Shown here piece after piece: positions 8,571 through 16,433 of a stretch of 64,000 nt of DNA; positions within the stretch are counted from its first letter, which is position 1, and each line of letters begins with the position of its first letter. Made by a program: the position numbers and the translations under genes. Below the pieces are notes generated by a model. That model was not told the DNA's origin. It did not search any database and was given only the letters and a program-made list of their open reading frames with translations. Source of the stretch: Pseudomonas mucoides (GTDB taxonomy: Bacteria > Pseudomonadota > Gammaproteobacteria > Pseudomonadales > Pseudomonadaceae); the NCBI RefSeq assembly GCF_015461845.1, contig NZ_JACOPW010000011.1, forward strand, positions 1 to 64,000. The letters run 5' to 3'.

Positions 8571-9608
8571 TCAGGTACTTTCCCGCGCCAGTACTTTGAA
8601 CTCCACCACATCGCACTCTCGCGGGCGTGGTAATCCGTGGCGTTGAGCCGCCGCGCTGTTCAACAGCAACTGACCTGCGCGTCTACCAATCCCATAGGGA
8701 TCAACCGAGACCGTGGTGATGGTTGGCGTGCAGTAACGCGACACCTCAAAGTCACCAAAACCGGCTACCGCAATATCACCGGGTACACTCAGGCCCATCC
8801 GATGACACTCCATGATGGCGCCGAATGCTGACAGATCACTGACGCACATCACCGCATCGGTGTCCGGCCATTTTTCCAGCAGGCGCTTCACCGATTCACC
8901 GCCATGACTCATGGTAATCGGTGACTCGCCATACTCCACCAGTCGTGGCTCTCCGGCGCCCAACGCGGCGACGGCCTGAAGATAACCTTGCTGACGTTGC
9001 TGACCCCGATGATCGAGTCCCGATGCGCCACCGATGTAACCGATGCGCCGATAACCACGGTCATACAGATGCTCGAACAGCGCGGCCGCGGCGGCCACGT
9101 TGCTGAATCCGACCGATTGTTCAATCGGGTCTTCAGGAATGTCCCAGGTCTCGACTACAGGGACCTGGGCTTGTCGCAACAACTTGCGGGTGTCGTCCAG
9201 GTGCGCGCTGCCGGTCAACATCACCCCTACCGGGCGATGGCGCAATAACGTACGTACCAATAACGCCTCTTGGTCCAGGTGGTAATCGGTATCCCCCAAC
9301 AGCAAACACAAGCCATGCTCCCTGACGATGTCGTTGAGACCTCGCACGGTATCGGCAAAGTTCGAACTCGCCAAGGACGGCACCAGGGCCACGATAAACT
9401 CCGAGCGCCCGGAAGACAGGGTGCCGGCAGAGGCATCGGGCAAATAACCGAGGCGATCAATCGCAGCGTGGACCAGCGCTTGAGTACGTTCTGAAACATC
9501 GCGCCCGGCCAGGACGCGAGAAACGGTCATCTTGGAAACGCCAGCCAGCTTGGCGACGTCAGCCATACGAGGCGGCGATGGCATTTTGTCTAATTCATCG
9601 AGACTCAT
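8571..9608 (-). CDS. LacI-family transcriptional repressor of the sugar locus (GntR-like)
   Basis: 345 residues from an ATG preceded by AGGAC. The N-terminal LacI helix-turn-helix reads MADVAKLAGVSKMTVSRVLAG, then the hinge region (GYLPDASAGTLSSGRS) and a periplasmic-binding-type effector domain with VALVPSL, GFSNVAAAAA, RIGYIGG and VAGFGDFEVSRY. It is a GntR/PtxS-like member that normally responds to a sugar acid or its phosphate or keto derivative. Four copies of a TGTTAnCGnTAACA palindrome in this 12-kb locus are its likely operators, one of them 155 bases upstream of its own start between it and the epimerase gene. An ATG upstream at 9653 gives a longer alternative N-terminus that I consider unlikely. 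Confidence 0.85.
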   Translation of the reverse strand: MSLDELDKMPSPPRMADVAKLAGVSKMTVSRVLAGRDVSERTQALVHAAIDRLGYLPDASAGTLSSGRSEFIVALVPSLASSNFADTVRGLNDIVREHGLCLLLGDTDYHLDQEALLVRTLLRHRPVGVMLTGSAHLDDTRKLLRQAQVPVVETWDIPEDPIEQSVGFSNVAAAAALFEHLYDRGYRRIGYIGGASGLDHRGQQRQQGYLQAVAALGAGEPRLVEYGESPITMSHGGESVKRLLEKWPDTDAVMCVSDLSAFGAIMECHRMGLSVPGDIAVAGFGDFEVSRYCTPTITTVSVDPYGIGRRAGQLLLNSAAAQRHGLPRPRECDVVEFKVLAREST

Positions 9609-9762
9609 TGACGTCCTGTTTTCCCTGAAAAAAAGGTCGCGACAGCCGGTCAACCCCCGCTGCGTACGCTGATAGCAACTGATTATACATACGCATGGGC
9701 AGGTCTACCTGCCGGACATGCGCAGCATCTTGCGAAGGCCGGACGAGCGTCTTTACAACGCC

Positions 9763-9780
9763 AACGTTAGCGGTAACATC
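9763..9780. promoter_or_regulatory. LacI-family operator, site 3
   Basis: AACGTTAGCGGTAACATC, one base off the palindromic consensus, sits 32 bases before the epimerase start in the divergent region with the repressor gene. It could control the epimerase and autoregulate the repressor. Confidence 0.7.
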
Positions 9781-9812
9781 AATTGATCAAGCCATTAACC
9801 AGGACTCTCTAC

Positions 9813-10841
9813 GTGGCAATTACCCAAGCATCCTTTGGCTTTCATCATGAACAAGAAGTCACGGCCTATACGCTGACCAACCGCAACCACTGCCAGGCCC
9901 GCCTCATCACTTTCGGGGCCCGGTTGGTAGAAATGCATGTCCCGGACAAACACGGCAAAGCCTGCGATATCGTGCTGGGCTTCGATACACTCGAGCCGTA
10001 CCAGACAACTGACACCTATTTCGGCGCAACCTGCGGCCGCTACGCAAACCGCATCAGGAACGGCCTTTTTTTCCTGGACGGCCAGCGTGTCGAGGTGGCC
10101 TGCAATGAACCGCCGAACCACCTCCACGGCGGGGAGCAGGGCCTGGATAAACAGATATGGGACGCGACATTCAACGAAAGCGAAAACTCCGTCACCTTCA
10201 GCCATGTGTCGAAAAAGGGCGATTCAGGCTTCCCGGGCGAGTTGTTGCTCAAGGCAAAATACACCCTGACCGACGACAATCGCCTGCTCATTACCCTGCA
10301 GGGCAACACTGACGAAACCACCATTTTGAACATGGTCCATCACTCCTACTGGAACATGGCGGGTCATGACTCGGGCAGCGTCGTCGGGCAGATGCTGAGC
10401 GTGGAAGCAGACTTCTACACCCCGGTCGATGAACAGTTGCTGGCCACCGGTGAGGTGTTGGCCGTTGCCGGAACGCCCTTCGATTTCCGCGAGGCCAAGC
10501 GCATCGGGCAAGACATGGAACACAAGGGGGGCTACGACCATAATTGGGTGTTGCGTGGAGCCAGCCCGGCCATTCACCCGGTCGCCAGTTTGTGGGATAC
10601 AGTCTCCGGACGGGGCTTAACGCTTAAATCCACGGAACCCGGCGTACAAATCTACACTGCCGGACACCTTGGCCCTGCAGTCATTGGCAAAGGCAATACG
10701 CCTTATTGCAGCTACGCAGGCGTTGCATTGGAAACCCAGAAATTCCCCGACTCACCGAACTTCGCCCACTTTCCGACAACGCGCCTTGAGCCCGGCGAAA
10801 CCTACTGCCACGAGATGGAAATCCAGTTTTTCGCTCGCTGA
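9813..10841 (+). CDS. galM: Aldose 1-epimerase (mutarotase)
   Basis: 342 residues from a GTG with AGGACT eight bases upstream; an in-frame TTG at 9783 is the alternative. GalM features are FGARLVEMHVPDKHG, YQTTDTYFGATCGRYANRI, the substrate His in NHLHGG, the catalytic His in MVHHSYWNMAG, GGYDHNWVL, and the catalytic Glu near the end in VALETQKFPDSPN. The enzyme interconverts alpha and beta anomers, feeding the correct anomer to the 1-dehydrogenase of the same regulon. There is no signal peptide, so it is cytoplasmic. An operator immediately upstream ties it to the LacI regulon. Confidence 0.88.
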   Translation: MAITQASFGFHHEQEVTAYTLTNRNHCQARLITFGARLVEMHVPDKHGKACDIVLGFDTLEPYQTTDTYFGATCGRYANRIRNGLFFLDGQRVEVACNEPPNHLHGGEQGLDKQIWDATFNESENSVTFSHVSKKGDSGFPGELLLKAKYTLTDDNRLLITLQGNTDETTILNMVHHSYWNMAGHDSGSVVGQMLSVEADFYTPVDEQLLATGEVLAVAGTPFDFREAKRIGQDMEHKGGYDHNWVLRGASPAIHPVASLWDTVSGRGLTLKSTEPGVQIYTAGHLGPAVIGKGNTPYCSYAGVALETQKFPDSPNFAHFPTTRLEPGETYCHEMEIQFFAR

Positions 10842-10951
10842 CTGCAAAGCCATGACAGAGGTTGCAGGCGGCAATGAGCGGGTTGCTTGCCTGGAACCGC
10901 TCGTCCATGAGCGTAATCGGGATCCTGAGCGCTCCAGCGTTGGCCTTCACC

Positions 10952-12304
10952 CTACGGCGTGATGTCTTTGGTGAGCATCGTCTTGGGGATCAGCAGAATC
11001 AGCACACAGCTGACCAGCAAACAGCCCCCCAGCACATAGGTGCCATTATTCATGTCGCCCGTCAGGGTTTCGGCTGTGGCGGTGATCATCGAACCGGTGA
11101 AACCCGACAGGTTTCCGATCGCGTTGATCATGCCAATACCCGCCGCCGCTGCCACACCGGATAACACTGTGCCAGGCAACGTCCAGAAAATCGGCATCAG
11201 ACTCAACAAACCTGAGGCGGACACGCTCAGGAAGAAAATAGACACCGGCAGGTTATGGGCAAAGATGGCACTGCAAATCAACCCCACCCCGCCGATAAAG
11301 GCAGGAATCGCCGCATGGAATCGGCGCTCGCCGGTTTTGTTGGAGTGCCAGGCGTTCAGTGTCATTGCAACGATGGCGGTGGCGTAAGGAATGGCCGTCA
11401 GCAAGCCGATGTGCAGCGTATTGGAAATACCTGTCGCCTTGATGATCGTCGGCATCCAGAACGCCAGACCATAAAAGCCAGTATTGAACGTCAGCAATAT
11501 CAACACCAACAACCAGACCCGACCATTGAAGATTACATCCCGAAAGCTGGACGCCTTGGTCGTGTTATCCCGGTTGAGGTTGTTTTTCAGCAGTTTTTTT
11601 TCTGCGGCATTGAGCCATTTCGCTTTGTCGATGTTATCGACCAGCAACGTCACTACCACGACCGCCATGACCAGCGATGGAATGCCTTCGATGATCAGCA
11701 TCCACTGCCAGCCAGCCATGCCATTAACACCTTGCATGGCGCCCATCAACCAACCAGAAAGGATCCCGCCCAGAGTCAGGCTGATCGGCATGGCCATAAG
11801 GAAACCAGCCATGACACGGCTCTGTCGATGGGTCGGAAACCAGTAGTTGAGGTAAAGGATCACGCCAGGGAAGAAACCGGCTTCGCATATCCCGAGCAGG
11901 AAGCGCAGCACGTAGAACATGGTCGTCGATTCAATGTGACAGAATTTTGCCAGAGGCACGGTAAATGCCACGGCAATAGAGACGATGCTCCAGGAGAGCA
12001 TGATCCGCGCGATCCAGAGGCGGGCGCCAAAGCGATGCAGGAACAGATTGCTCGGCACTTCAAAGAGAAAATACCCCCAGAAGAAAATACTCGCACCGAG
12101 GGCGTAGACCGTATTGCTGAATTGCAGATCGTTGAGCATATTGAGCTTGGCGAAGCCAATATTGACGCGATCCAGGTACGCCGCCATGTAGCAAAACAGC
12201 AGGATCGGCAGAATACGCAGAATCACCTTTCGATAGGTACGATCCTCAAAGGTAAGCTCCGCCGCGCCCTCTCCTGTAAGAGGACGTTGAGATACTGATT
12301 CCAT
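10952..12304 (-). CDS. MFS transporter, anion:cation symporter family (probable sugar-acid importer)
   Basis: 450 residues with about 12 membrane segments. Family markers are YLDRVNIGFAKL in TM1, FFWGYFLFEVPSNLFLHRFGARLWIARIM between TM2 and TM3, LRFLLGICEAGFFPGVILYLNYWFP and GWQWMLIIEG, all typical of the ACS/phthalate permease branch that takes up aldonates, tartrate, glucarate and similar acids. Its promoter region carries the fourth and most perfect copy of the LacI palindrome, so it belongs to the pentose regulon although it is convergent to the epimerase. I infer import of the sugar acid itself (for example xylonate released in the periplasm). Substrate is not proven by sequence. Confidence 0.8.
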   Translation of the reverse strand: MESVSQRPLTGEGAAELTFEDRTYRKVILRILPILLFCYMAAYLDRVNIGFAKLNMLNDLQFSNTVYALGASIFFWGYFLFEVPSNLFLHRFGARLWIARIMLSWSIVSIAVAFTVPLAKFCHIESTTMFYVLRFLLGICEAGFFPGVILYLNYWFPTHRQSRVMAGFLMAMPISLTLGGILSGWLMGAMQGVNGMAGWQWMLIIEGIPSLVMAVVVVTLLVDNIDKAKWLNAAEKKLLKNNLNRDNTTKASSFRDVIFNGRVWLLVLILLTFNTGFYGLAFWMPTIIKATGISNTLHIGLLTAIPYATAIVAMTLNAWHSNKTGERRFHAAIPAFIGGVGLICSAIFAHNLPVSIFFLSVSASGLLSLMPIFWTLPGTVLSGVAAAAGIGMINAIGNLSGFTGSMITATAETLTGDMNNGTYVLGGCLLVSCVLILLIPKTMLTKDITP

Positions 12305-12415
12305 GGTTTGACCCCAGGCATGTCGTCATGCCGTTTATTTTTGTTTTGGCTTGCGATCCTCTGTCTCACGAACTGATCTTGATAAATCCGTACGGGAGGT
12401 AAAATCTGCAAGCGA

Positions 12416-12433
12416 CCTGTTACCGGTAACATT
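12416..12433. promoter_or_regulatory. LacI-family operator, site 4
   Basis: CCTGTTACCGGTAACATT contains TGTTACCGGTAACA, a fully symmetric 14-base palindrome. It lies 112 bases upstream of the minus-strand sugar-acid transporter start. Confidence 0.78.
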
Positions 12434-12846
12434 TTTAATTTAACAGGTCAGCTCCGAGCAATGCAAACAGGTTCGCTTCAATATTTTTGGGCGGTTTGCC
12501 TACGGGTAGGCATCCGCTTCACGCACAGCGTGTTGTTGCGGCAGGAATCTTGACCAGCCGATTACAACCCGGTCCCAGATAATCCAAGGCGGAAAATAGC
12601 GATTCAATTGCACTCAGGAATGTGCCAACCACGCCCCCTCAAATTCACGTATCAGGTTTTTAAAGCACACCTGCAAAGCGTGCATTGAGCCTCACTTCAA
12701 GAAGTCGAGACCCACGTCGACTTCATCAGCATGAAAAAAACGCACAAGGGATGGAAATTTTTTCTCCAACCCATTGATTTGCCATACCCTGCGATTCTAA
12801 ACATACTGAAAATCCATGCCTGCACACGGCCGTTGACTGCTTCCCC
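12434..12846. other. Long intergenic region without a convincing gene
   Basis: About 410 bases between the divergent transporter and the nitrilase-like gene. No open frame with a ribosome site was found. The half near 12760-12830 is AT-richer and probably holds the promoter of the nitrilase-like/AraC operon, but I could not define boxes. Confidence 0.4.
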
Positions 12847-13977
12847 ATGCGCAAACTTCTGTACCTGACCTTTTCAATGGCGATCATTGCCGCCCTTACC
12901 ACTTACGCGATGTGGGCCGCGGATCGTCCGGTGGGCCATTACCTGTCGGACTTGCGTATCAACCTGGCCATCGATCAAGGCACGCCCGCCGATCGCGGCA
13001 ACCTGCTGGGCATCCAGCCCGAACTGTTCCCGACCGACTATCAAAGCCCCGAGCGCCTGCACCGCAAACTCGCGGCGTATTTGCAGAAGGCCCAGGATCA
13101 GGGCCTGCTGAACGACAAGACCATCGTCGTGCTGCCCGAACATGTCGGCACCTGGCTGATGGTCAGCGGCGAGAAAGATGAGCTGTACCAGGCGACGACG
13201 CTCCAGGAAGCGATGAACTGGCTGGCGGCGAGCAATCCGTTGCAGTTCGTTCGTGCACTGATCAGCGCCAAGGGCGACAGCCGGGTCGACGATGCCCATT
13301 TGCGGATGAAAGCCAAAGGCATGGCCAAGAATTATCAGGCTCTGTTCGGCGGGTTGGCGAAGGAGTTTCATGTGACGCTGGTGGCAGGCACCATCGTGCT
13401 GCCGGAACCCAGCGTGATAGACGGCACGCTGAAAATCGGCCGCGGTGCGCTGTACAACAGCAGTGTGATCTTTGGTCGTGATGGCCTGCCGATCGGCCAG
13501 CCTCAACGCCAGATGCACCCGGTGTTCGAGGAACCTGAGGACATCAAGGCCAGTGAACAACAGGCTCTCACCGTCATCGATACGCCGGCCGGACGCCTGG
13601 GCGTGTTGATCGGCAGCGACAGTTGGTACCCGGACAATTACCGCAAACTCGATGATCAGGGCGTGCAACTGGTCGCCGTTCCGGCGTACGTCATCGGCCG
13701 TGACACCTGGGATAAACCGTGGCGCGGTTACCGCGGATTGCCGACACCCGCCTCCGTCAGCCTCAAGCCCGGCGAACTGAGCGAAGGTCAGGCCTGGCAT
13801 CGCCTGACCCTCACCGCCCAACCGCCCGCGAGCCGGGCCATTGCCGGCATGAGCGTGTTCCTGCGTGGGCAGTTCTGGGACAAGGGCAGCGCCGGGCAAA
13901 GTTTTCTCAGCAACAACGGTCAACAGTTCGCCGACGGCAATGCCCGCGGCGCGCGGTTGCTGAACCTCTGGTTGTGA
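12847..13977 (+). CDS. Nitrilase-superfamily (carbon-nitrogen hydrolase fold) protein without the catalytic Cys
   Basis: 376 residues beginning with a signal sequence or single membrane anchor (residues 1-25). The fold is that of the CN hydrolases: the Glu of the Glu-Lys-Cys triad is visible in VVLPEHVG (E98) and the region around RGALYNSSVIFGRDG matches the central strand. However, the nucleophile segment, normally LICYDxxFPE, reads LIGSDSWYPD, so Gly256 replaces Cys, and the Lys region reads QRQMHP, so Lys is also absent. It is therefore probably not an amidase or nitrilase. The gene ends three bases before the AraC-type regulator, so the two are co-transcribed and it may sense or bind a ligand for it. 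No known function can be assigned. Confidence 0.7.
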   Translation: MRKLLYLTFSMAIIAALTTYAMWAADRPVGHYLSDLRINLAIDQGTPADRGNLLGIQPELFPTDYQSPERLHRKLAAYLQKAQDQGLLNDKTIVVLPEHVGTWLMVSGEKDELYQATTLQEAMNWLAASNPLQFVRALISAKGDSRVDDAHLRMKAKGMAKNYQALFGGLAKEFHVTLVAGTIVLPEPSVIDGTLKIGRGALYNSSVIFGRDGLPIGQPQRQMHPVFEEPEDIKASEQQALTVIDTPAGRLGVLIGSDSWYPDNYRKLDDQGVQLVAVPAYVIGRDTWDKPWRGYRGLPTPASVSLKPGELSEGQAWHRLTLTAQPPASRAIAGMSVFLRGQFWDKGSAGQSFLSNNGQQFADGNARGARLLNLWL

Positions 13978-13980
13978 TCC

Positions 13981-15021
13981 ATGAAACCGCTACCGATGCG
14001 CCTCGGGGATTTATCGGTGGGTTTCGTCCATAGCCTGGCCGATGCCGTACACAGCCACGGAGTAGACCCGCAGCCGCTGCTCGACCAATACGGGCTGGAC
14101 GCGGCCCGGTTGGCGGAGCCCGGTGCCCGGCTGTCGATCCCACGCTATATGCGTTTGGGCCATGGGGCGATTCAACTGACGGGCGACCCCGCGCTGGGTT
14201 TGCGCATGGGCCAGCTCAGTCGCCTGAGCCAGGCCGGCCTCGCTGGCGTCACGGCCGCGCAGGCGCCGACGGTTCGAGAGGCCGCACGCTGCCTGATTCG
14301 TTTCGAAGCCTTGTACGGCTCCAACTATCGCGGTCAGTCGAGCTTTCATGAAGACGCTCAGGGCGCATGGCTGCGCTTCTATTCCATCAGCCCCTACAAC
14401 GCCTACAACCGCTTTGTGGTGGATTCGATCATCGCCGGCTGGTTGCACCAGTTGTCCAGCATCAGCCCTGCCCCGCTGCGCGCAGAGCGCATCGAAATCG
14501 AATTCGACGCGCCGGAATACCGCGAGGCCTATGCCCTGCTGGGCGATTGCCCGATCCAGTTTGCTGCCGAGCACAATCAACTGCGCCTGAGCCTGGCCAG
14601 CCTCGCCCAACGCAACCCGGAACACTGTCCGAGCACCTGGCGGCATTTGCTGCAACTCTGTGAACGGGAACTGGAGCAGCTGACGCGCACCCGTAGCCTG
14701 CGTGAACGCATCACTCAGTTACTGGGGCCGTTGCTCAATGGTGGCCGGGAACCCGACCTGGAAGAAGTGGCGGCACGCCTGAAGCTGCCCACCTGGACCT
14801 TGCGCCGCAAACTGGCCGAAGAGGGCACGCAATTTCGTGCGATTCTCAACGACACCCGTCGCGACCTGGCCATGACCTACATCCGCGATACCGAACTGGC
14901 GTTCGGAGAAATCGCCTACCTGCTGGGTTTCGCTTCAGCGGAAGCCTTCCAACGGGCCTTCAAGCGCTGGAACGGCCAGACACCCGGCGAGTTTCGCCGC
15001 AGCCATCGCCAATCCGCTTGA
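13981..15021 (+). CDS. AraC-family transcriptional regulator (OruR/ArgR-like, arabinose-binding-type N-domain)
   Basis: 346 residues. The N-terminal two thirds is the 'Arabinose_bd' sensor type (HSLADAVHSHGVDPQPLL, ALGLRMGQLSRLSQAGLAGVTA). The C-terminal 100 residues hold two helix-turn-helix motifs, EEVAARLKLPTWTLRRKLAEEG and the AraC signature region FGEIAYLLGFASAEAFQRAFKRWNGQTPGEFR. It starts three bases after the stop of the nitrilase-fold gene and is likely translated from the same mRNA. Members of this class regulate amino-acid, polyamine or virulence genes; the target here is unknown, with its operon partner the simplest candidate. Confidence 0.85.
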   Translation: MKPLPMRLGDLSVGFVHSLADAVHSHGVDPQPLLDQYGLDAARLAEPGARLSIPRYMRLGHGAIQLTGDPALGLRMGQLSRLSQAGLAGVTAAQAPTVREAARCLIRFEALYGSNYRGQSSFHEDAQGAWLRFYSISPYNAYNRFVVDSIIAGWLHQLSSISPAPLRAERIEIEFDAPEYREAYALLGDCPIQFAAEHNQLRLSLASLAQRNPEHCPSTWRHLLQLCERELEQLTRTRSLRERITQLLGPLLNGGREPDLEEVAARLKLPTWTLRRKLAEEGTQFRAILNDTRRDLAMTYIRDTELAFGEIAYLLGFASAEAFQRAFKRWNGQTPGEFRRSHRQSA

Positions 15022-15024
15022 CGC

Positions 15025-15111
15025 TTACAGCTCTGTAGCGTCTTCGGCGGGTTCCAGCGGGTCCAGTTCAAACGCCTGGTACTCGAGCAGTTCTTCTTGA
15101 TAATCGTCCAT
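15025..15111 (-). CDS. 28-residue acidic small protein
   Basis: A short ORF starting MDDYQEELLEYQAF and ending ATEL. GGGGGA lies about 8 bases before the ATG. Roughly a third of the residues are Asp or Glu and none is basic. It is convergent with the AraC-type gene, leaving only three bases between the stop codons. The good ribosome site and strongly biased composition argue for a real gene, but 28 residues is too short for certainty. Function unknown. Confidence 0.45.
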   Translation of the reverse strand: MDDYQEELLEYQAFELDPLEPAEDATEL

Positions 15112-15364
15112 TTTTGAATCCCCCAGCGCTCGTTAAAAAAATGCCTGAATAAATGACCAGCGCCTTGAGCATAAAGTGCCCCCGTGAAAGAAAAATGACG
15201 CGGGCGCACCGCTCAGCGGCTACTTAATAAAACGTAGCAGTCGGTCAGGAATTTATCACAGGATTTTTTCGACACAGGCTGTAGGACTGCAGCCTGACTG
15301 ACGCAGATCAACGTTAAGCGCCTACAGGATCGGTGTCGTCTGACCCGACCCCATGGATAAACGC

Positions 15365-16204
15365 TTACTGACCAGAGATGGGCATGGCCGGAATCGGCTC
15401 GCTAGGTGGCGGCAGGTCCGACTGTGGTGGTGGCGTGACCGCTTCTGCGGTCGGTGCCGGTTCACCGTTTTGTGCTGGGGTAATCGGTGCGGTCTCGGCC
15501 GGCGGAGCAACCGGTTCAGAGGCCGCAGGAACCGGTGCAGGCTCAGCAGCCGGTGCGGGTGCGGGTGCTGGCGTCGGTTCCGCAGGCGTTGGCGCCAACG
15601 CTGCAGGCGCCGCTTTGGCCTCAGGCACGCCCAGGTCAGTCTTTGGCTTCTCGACGATGTGTGCGGCTTTCTTCGCTTCCGGAGGCAGGAACAATTCGAC
15701 CAGGGTGAAAAAACGCTCGTAGAACTTGGCTGACGAAACGGTTTCGCTGGCGACCTTGACCATCGAGTCGTCGGACGAGCCGATCGGCATCGACACCGAG
15801 CCCAACACACCGACACCCAGGCTGGCGGAGTTGTTGGTTTTCTTCAGCGCATAGCGGTCCTGCAAGGCGTTGGCGAACATGGTCGCGTGGTGCCCTTCGC
15901 TGCCGTCATCGGCGCAGACCACACTGAAGCTGATCTCCATGTGCGTGTCGCCGGTCTGCTGGAAACTCTTGTGCCCGCTGATCAGCTTGGGATCGCTGCT
16001 GGTGATGATGTAACCCTGGCTGAGCAAGGCACGACGTGCGGCTTCGCAGGTCTGCGCATCGCTTACGGGGTAGTTGCGCGAAAAGGTGCCGGAGTCAGCG
16101 AAGTTCTCATGCTCATAAATCGCGGCTTTCTTGGAGGAGCAGCCGGCAGCAGCAGCGAGCACCAGTGCCAACCCGACGAGACGCATGGGAATTGATTTAA
16201 ACAT
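15365..16204 (-). CDS. DUF2242-family lipoprotein with a Pro/Ala-rich tail
   Basis: 279 residues. The N-terminus is a lipoprotein signal with lipobox AAAGC and Cys22 as the lipidation site, followed by SSKKA. The folded part (about residues 30-190: FSRNYPVSDAQTCEAARRALLSQGY, HMEISFSVVCADDG, VETVSSAKFYERFFTLVELFL) matches the DUF2242 family of proteobacterial lipoproteins. From about residue 195 to the end it is low complexity, rich in PAPA, TPAEP and PP, like envelope spacers that reach across the periplasm or peptidoglycan. It stands alone downstream of ppiD behind that gene's terminator. Function is not known. Confidence 0.75.
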   Translation of the reverse strand: MFKSIPMRLVGLALVLAAAAGCSSKKAAIYEHENFADSGTFSRNYPVSDAQTCEAARRALLSQGYIITSSDPKLISGHKSFQQTGDTHMEISFSVVCADDGSEGHHATMFANALQDRYALKKTNNSASLGVGVLGSVSMPIGSSDDSMVKVASETVSSAKFYERFFTLVELFLPPEAKKAAHIVEKPKTDLGVPEAKAAPAALAPTPAEPTPAPAPAPAAEPAPVPAASEPVAPPAETAPITPAQNGEPAPTAEAVTPPPQSDLPPPSEPIPAMPISGQ

Positions 16205-16380
16205 TGAACATCCTGAGGAAAACGGTCCGGGGCGTATTGTGCAACAGATCGATGCTTAGCGGAGCATCGATTAGTGTCTTAAAACAGATACAAGTGTAAA
16301 GACTCCCAATGACGGGAAAAGGTCGCTCCACACCCGCTTCCGGCGACGGGTAACCGTTTAAGTTTCCCTTTAGGCATAAA

Positions 16381-16404
16381 AAACCCCGGCCTTTCGGCCG
16401 GGGT
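16381..16404 (-). terminator. ppiD terminator
   Basis: CCCCGGCC/GGCCGGGG stem with a 4-base loop; read on the minus strand it is followed by TTTTTTATG. It lies 30 bases beyond the ppiD stop. Confidence 0.88.
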
Positions 16405-16433
16405 CTTTGTGTAGCGAGACGCTTAATCAGTCA

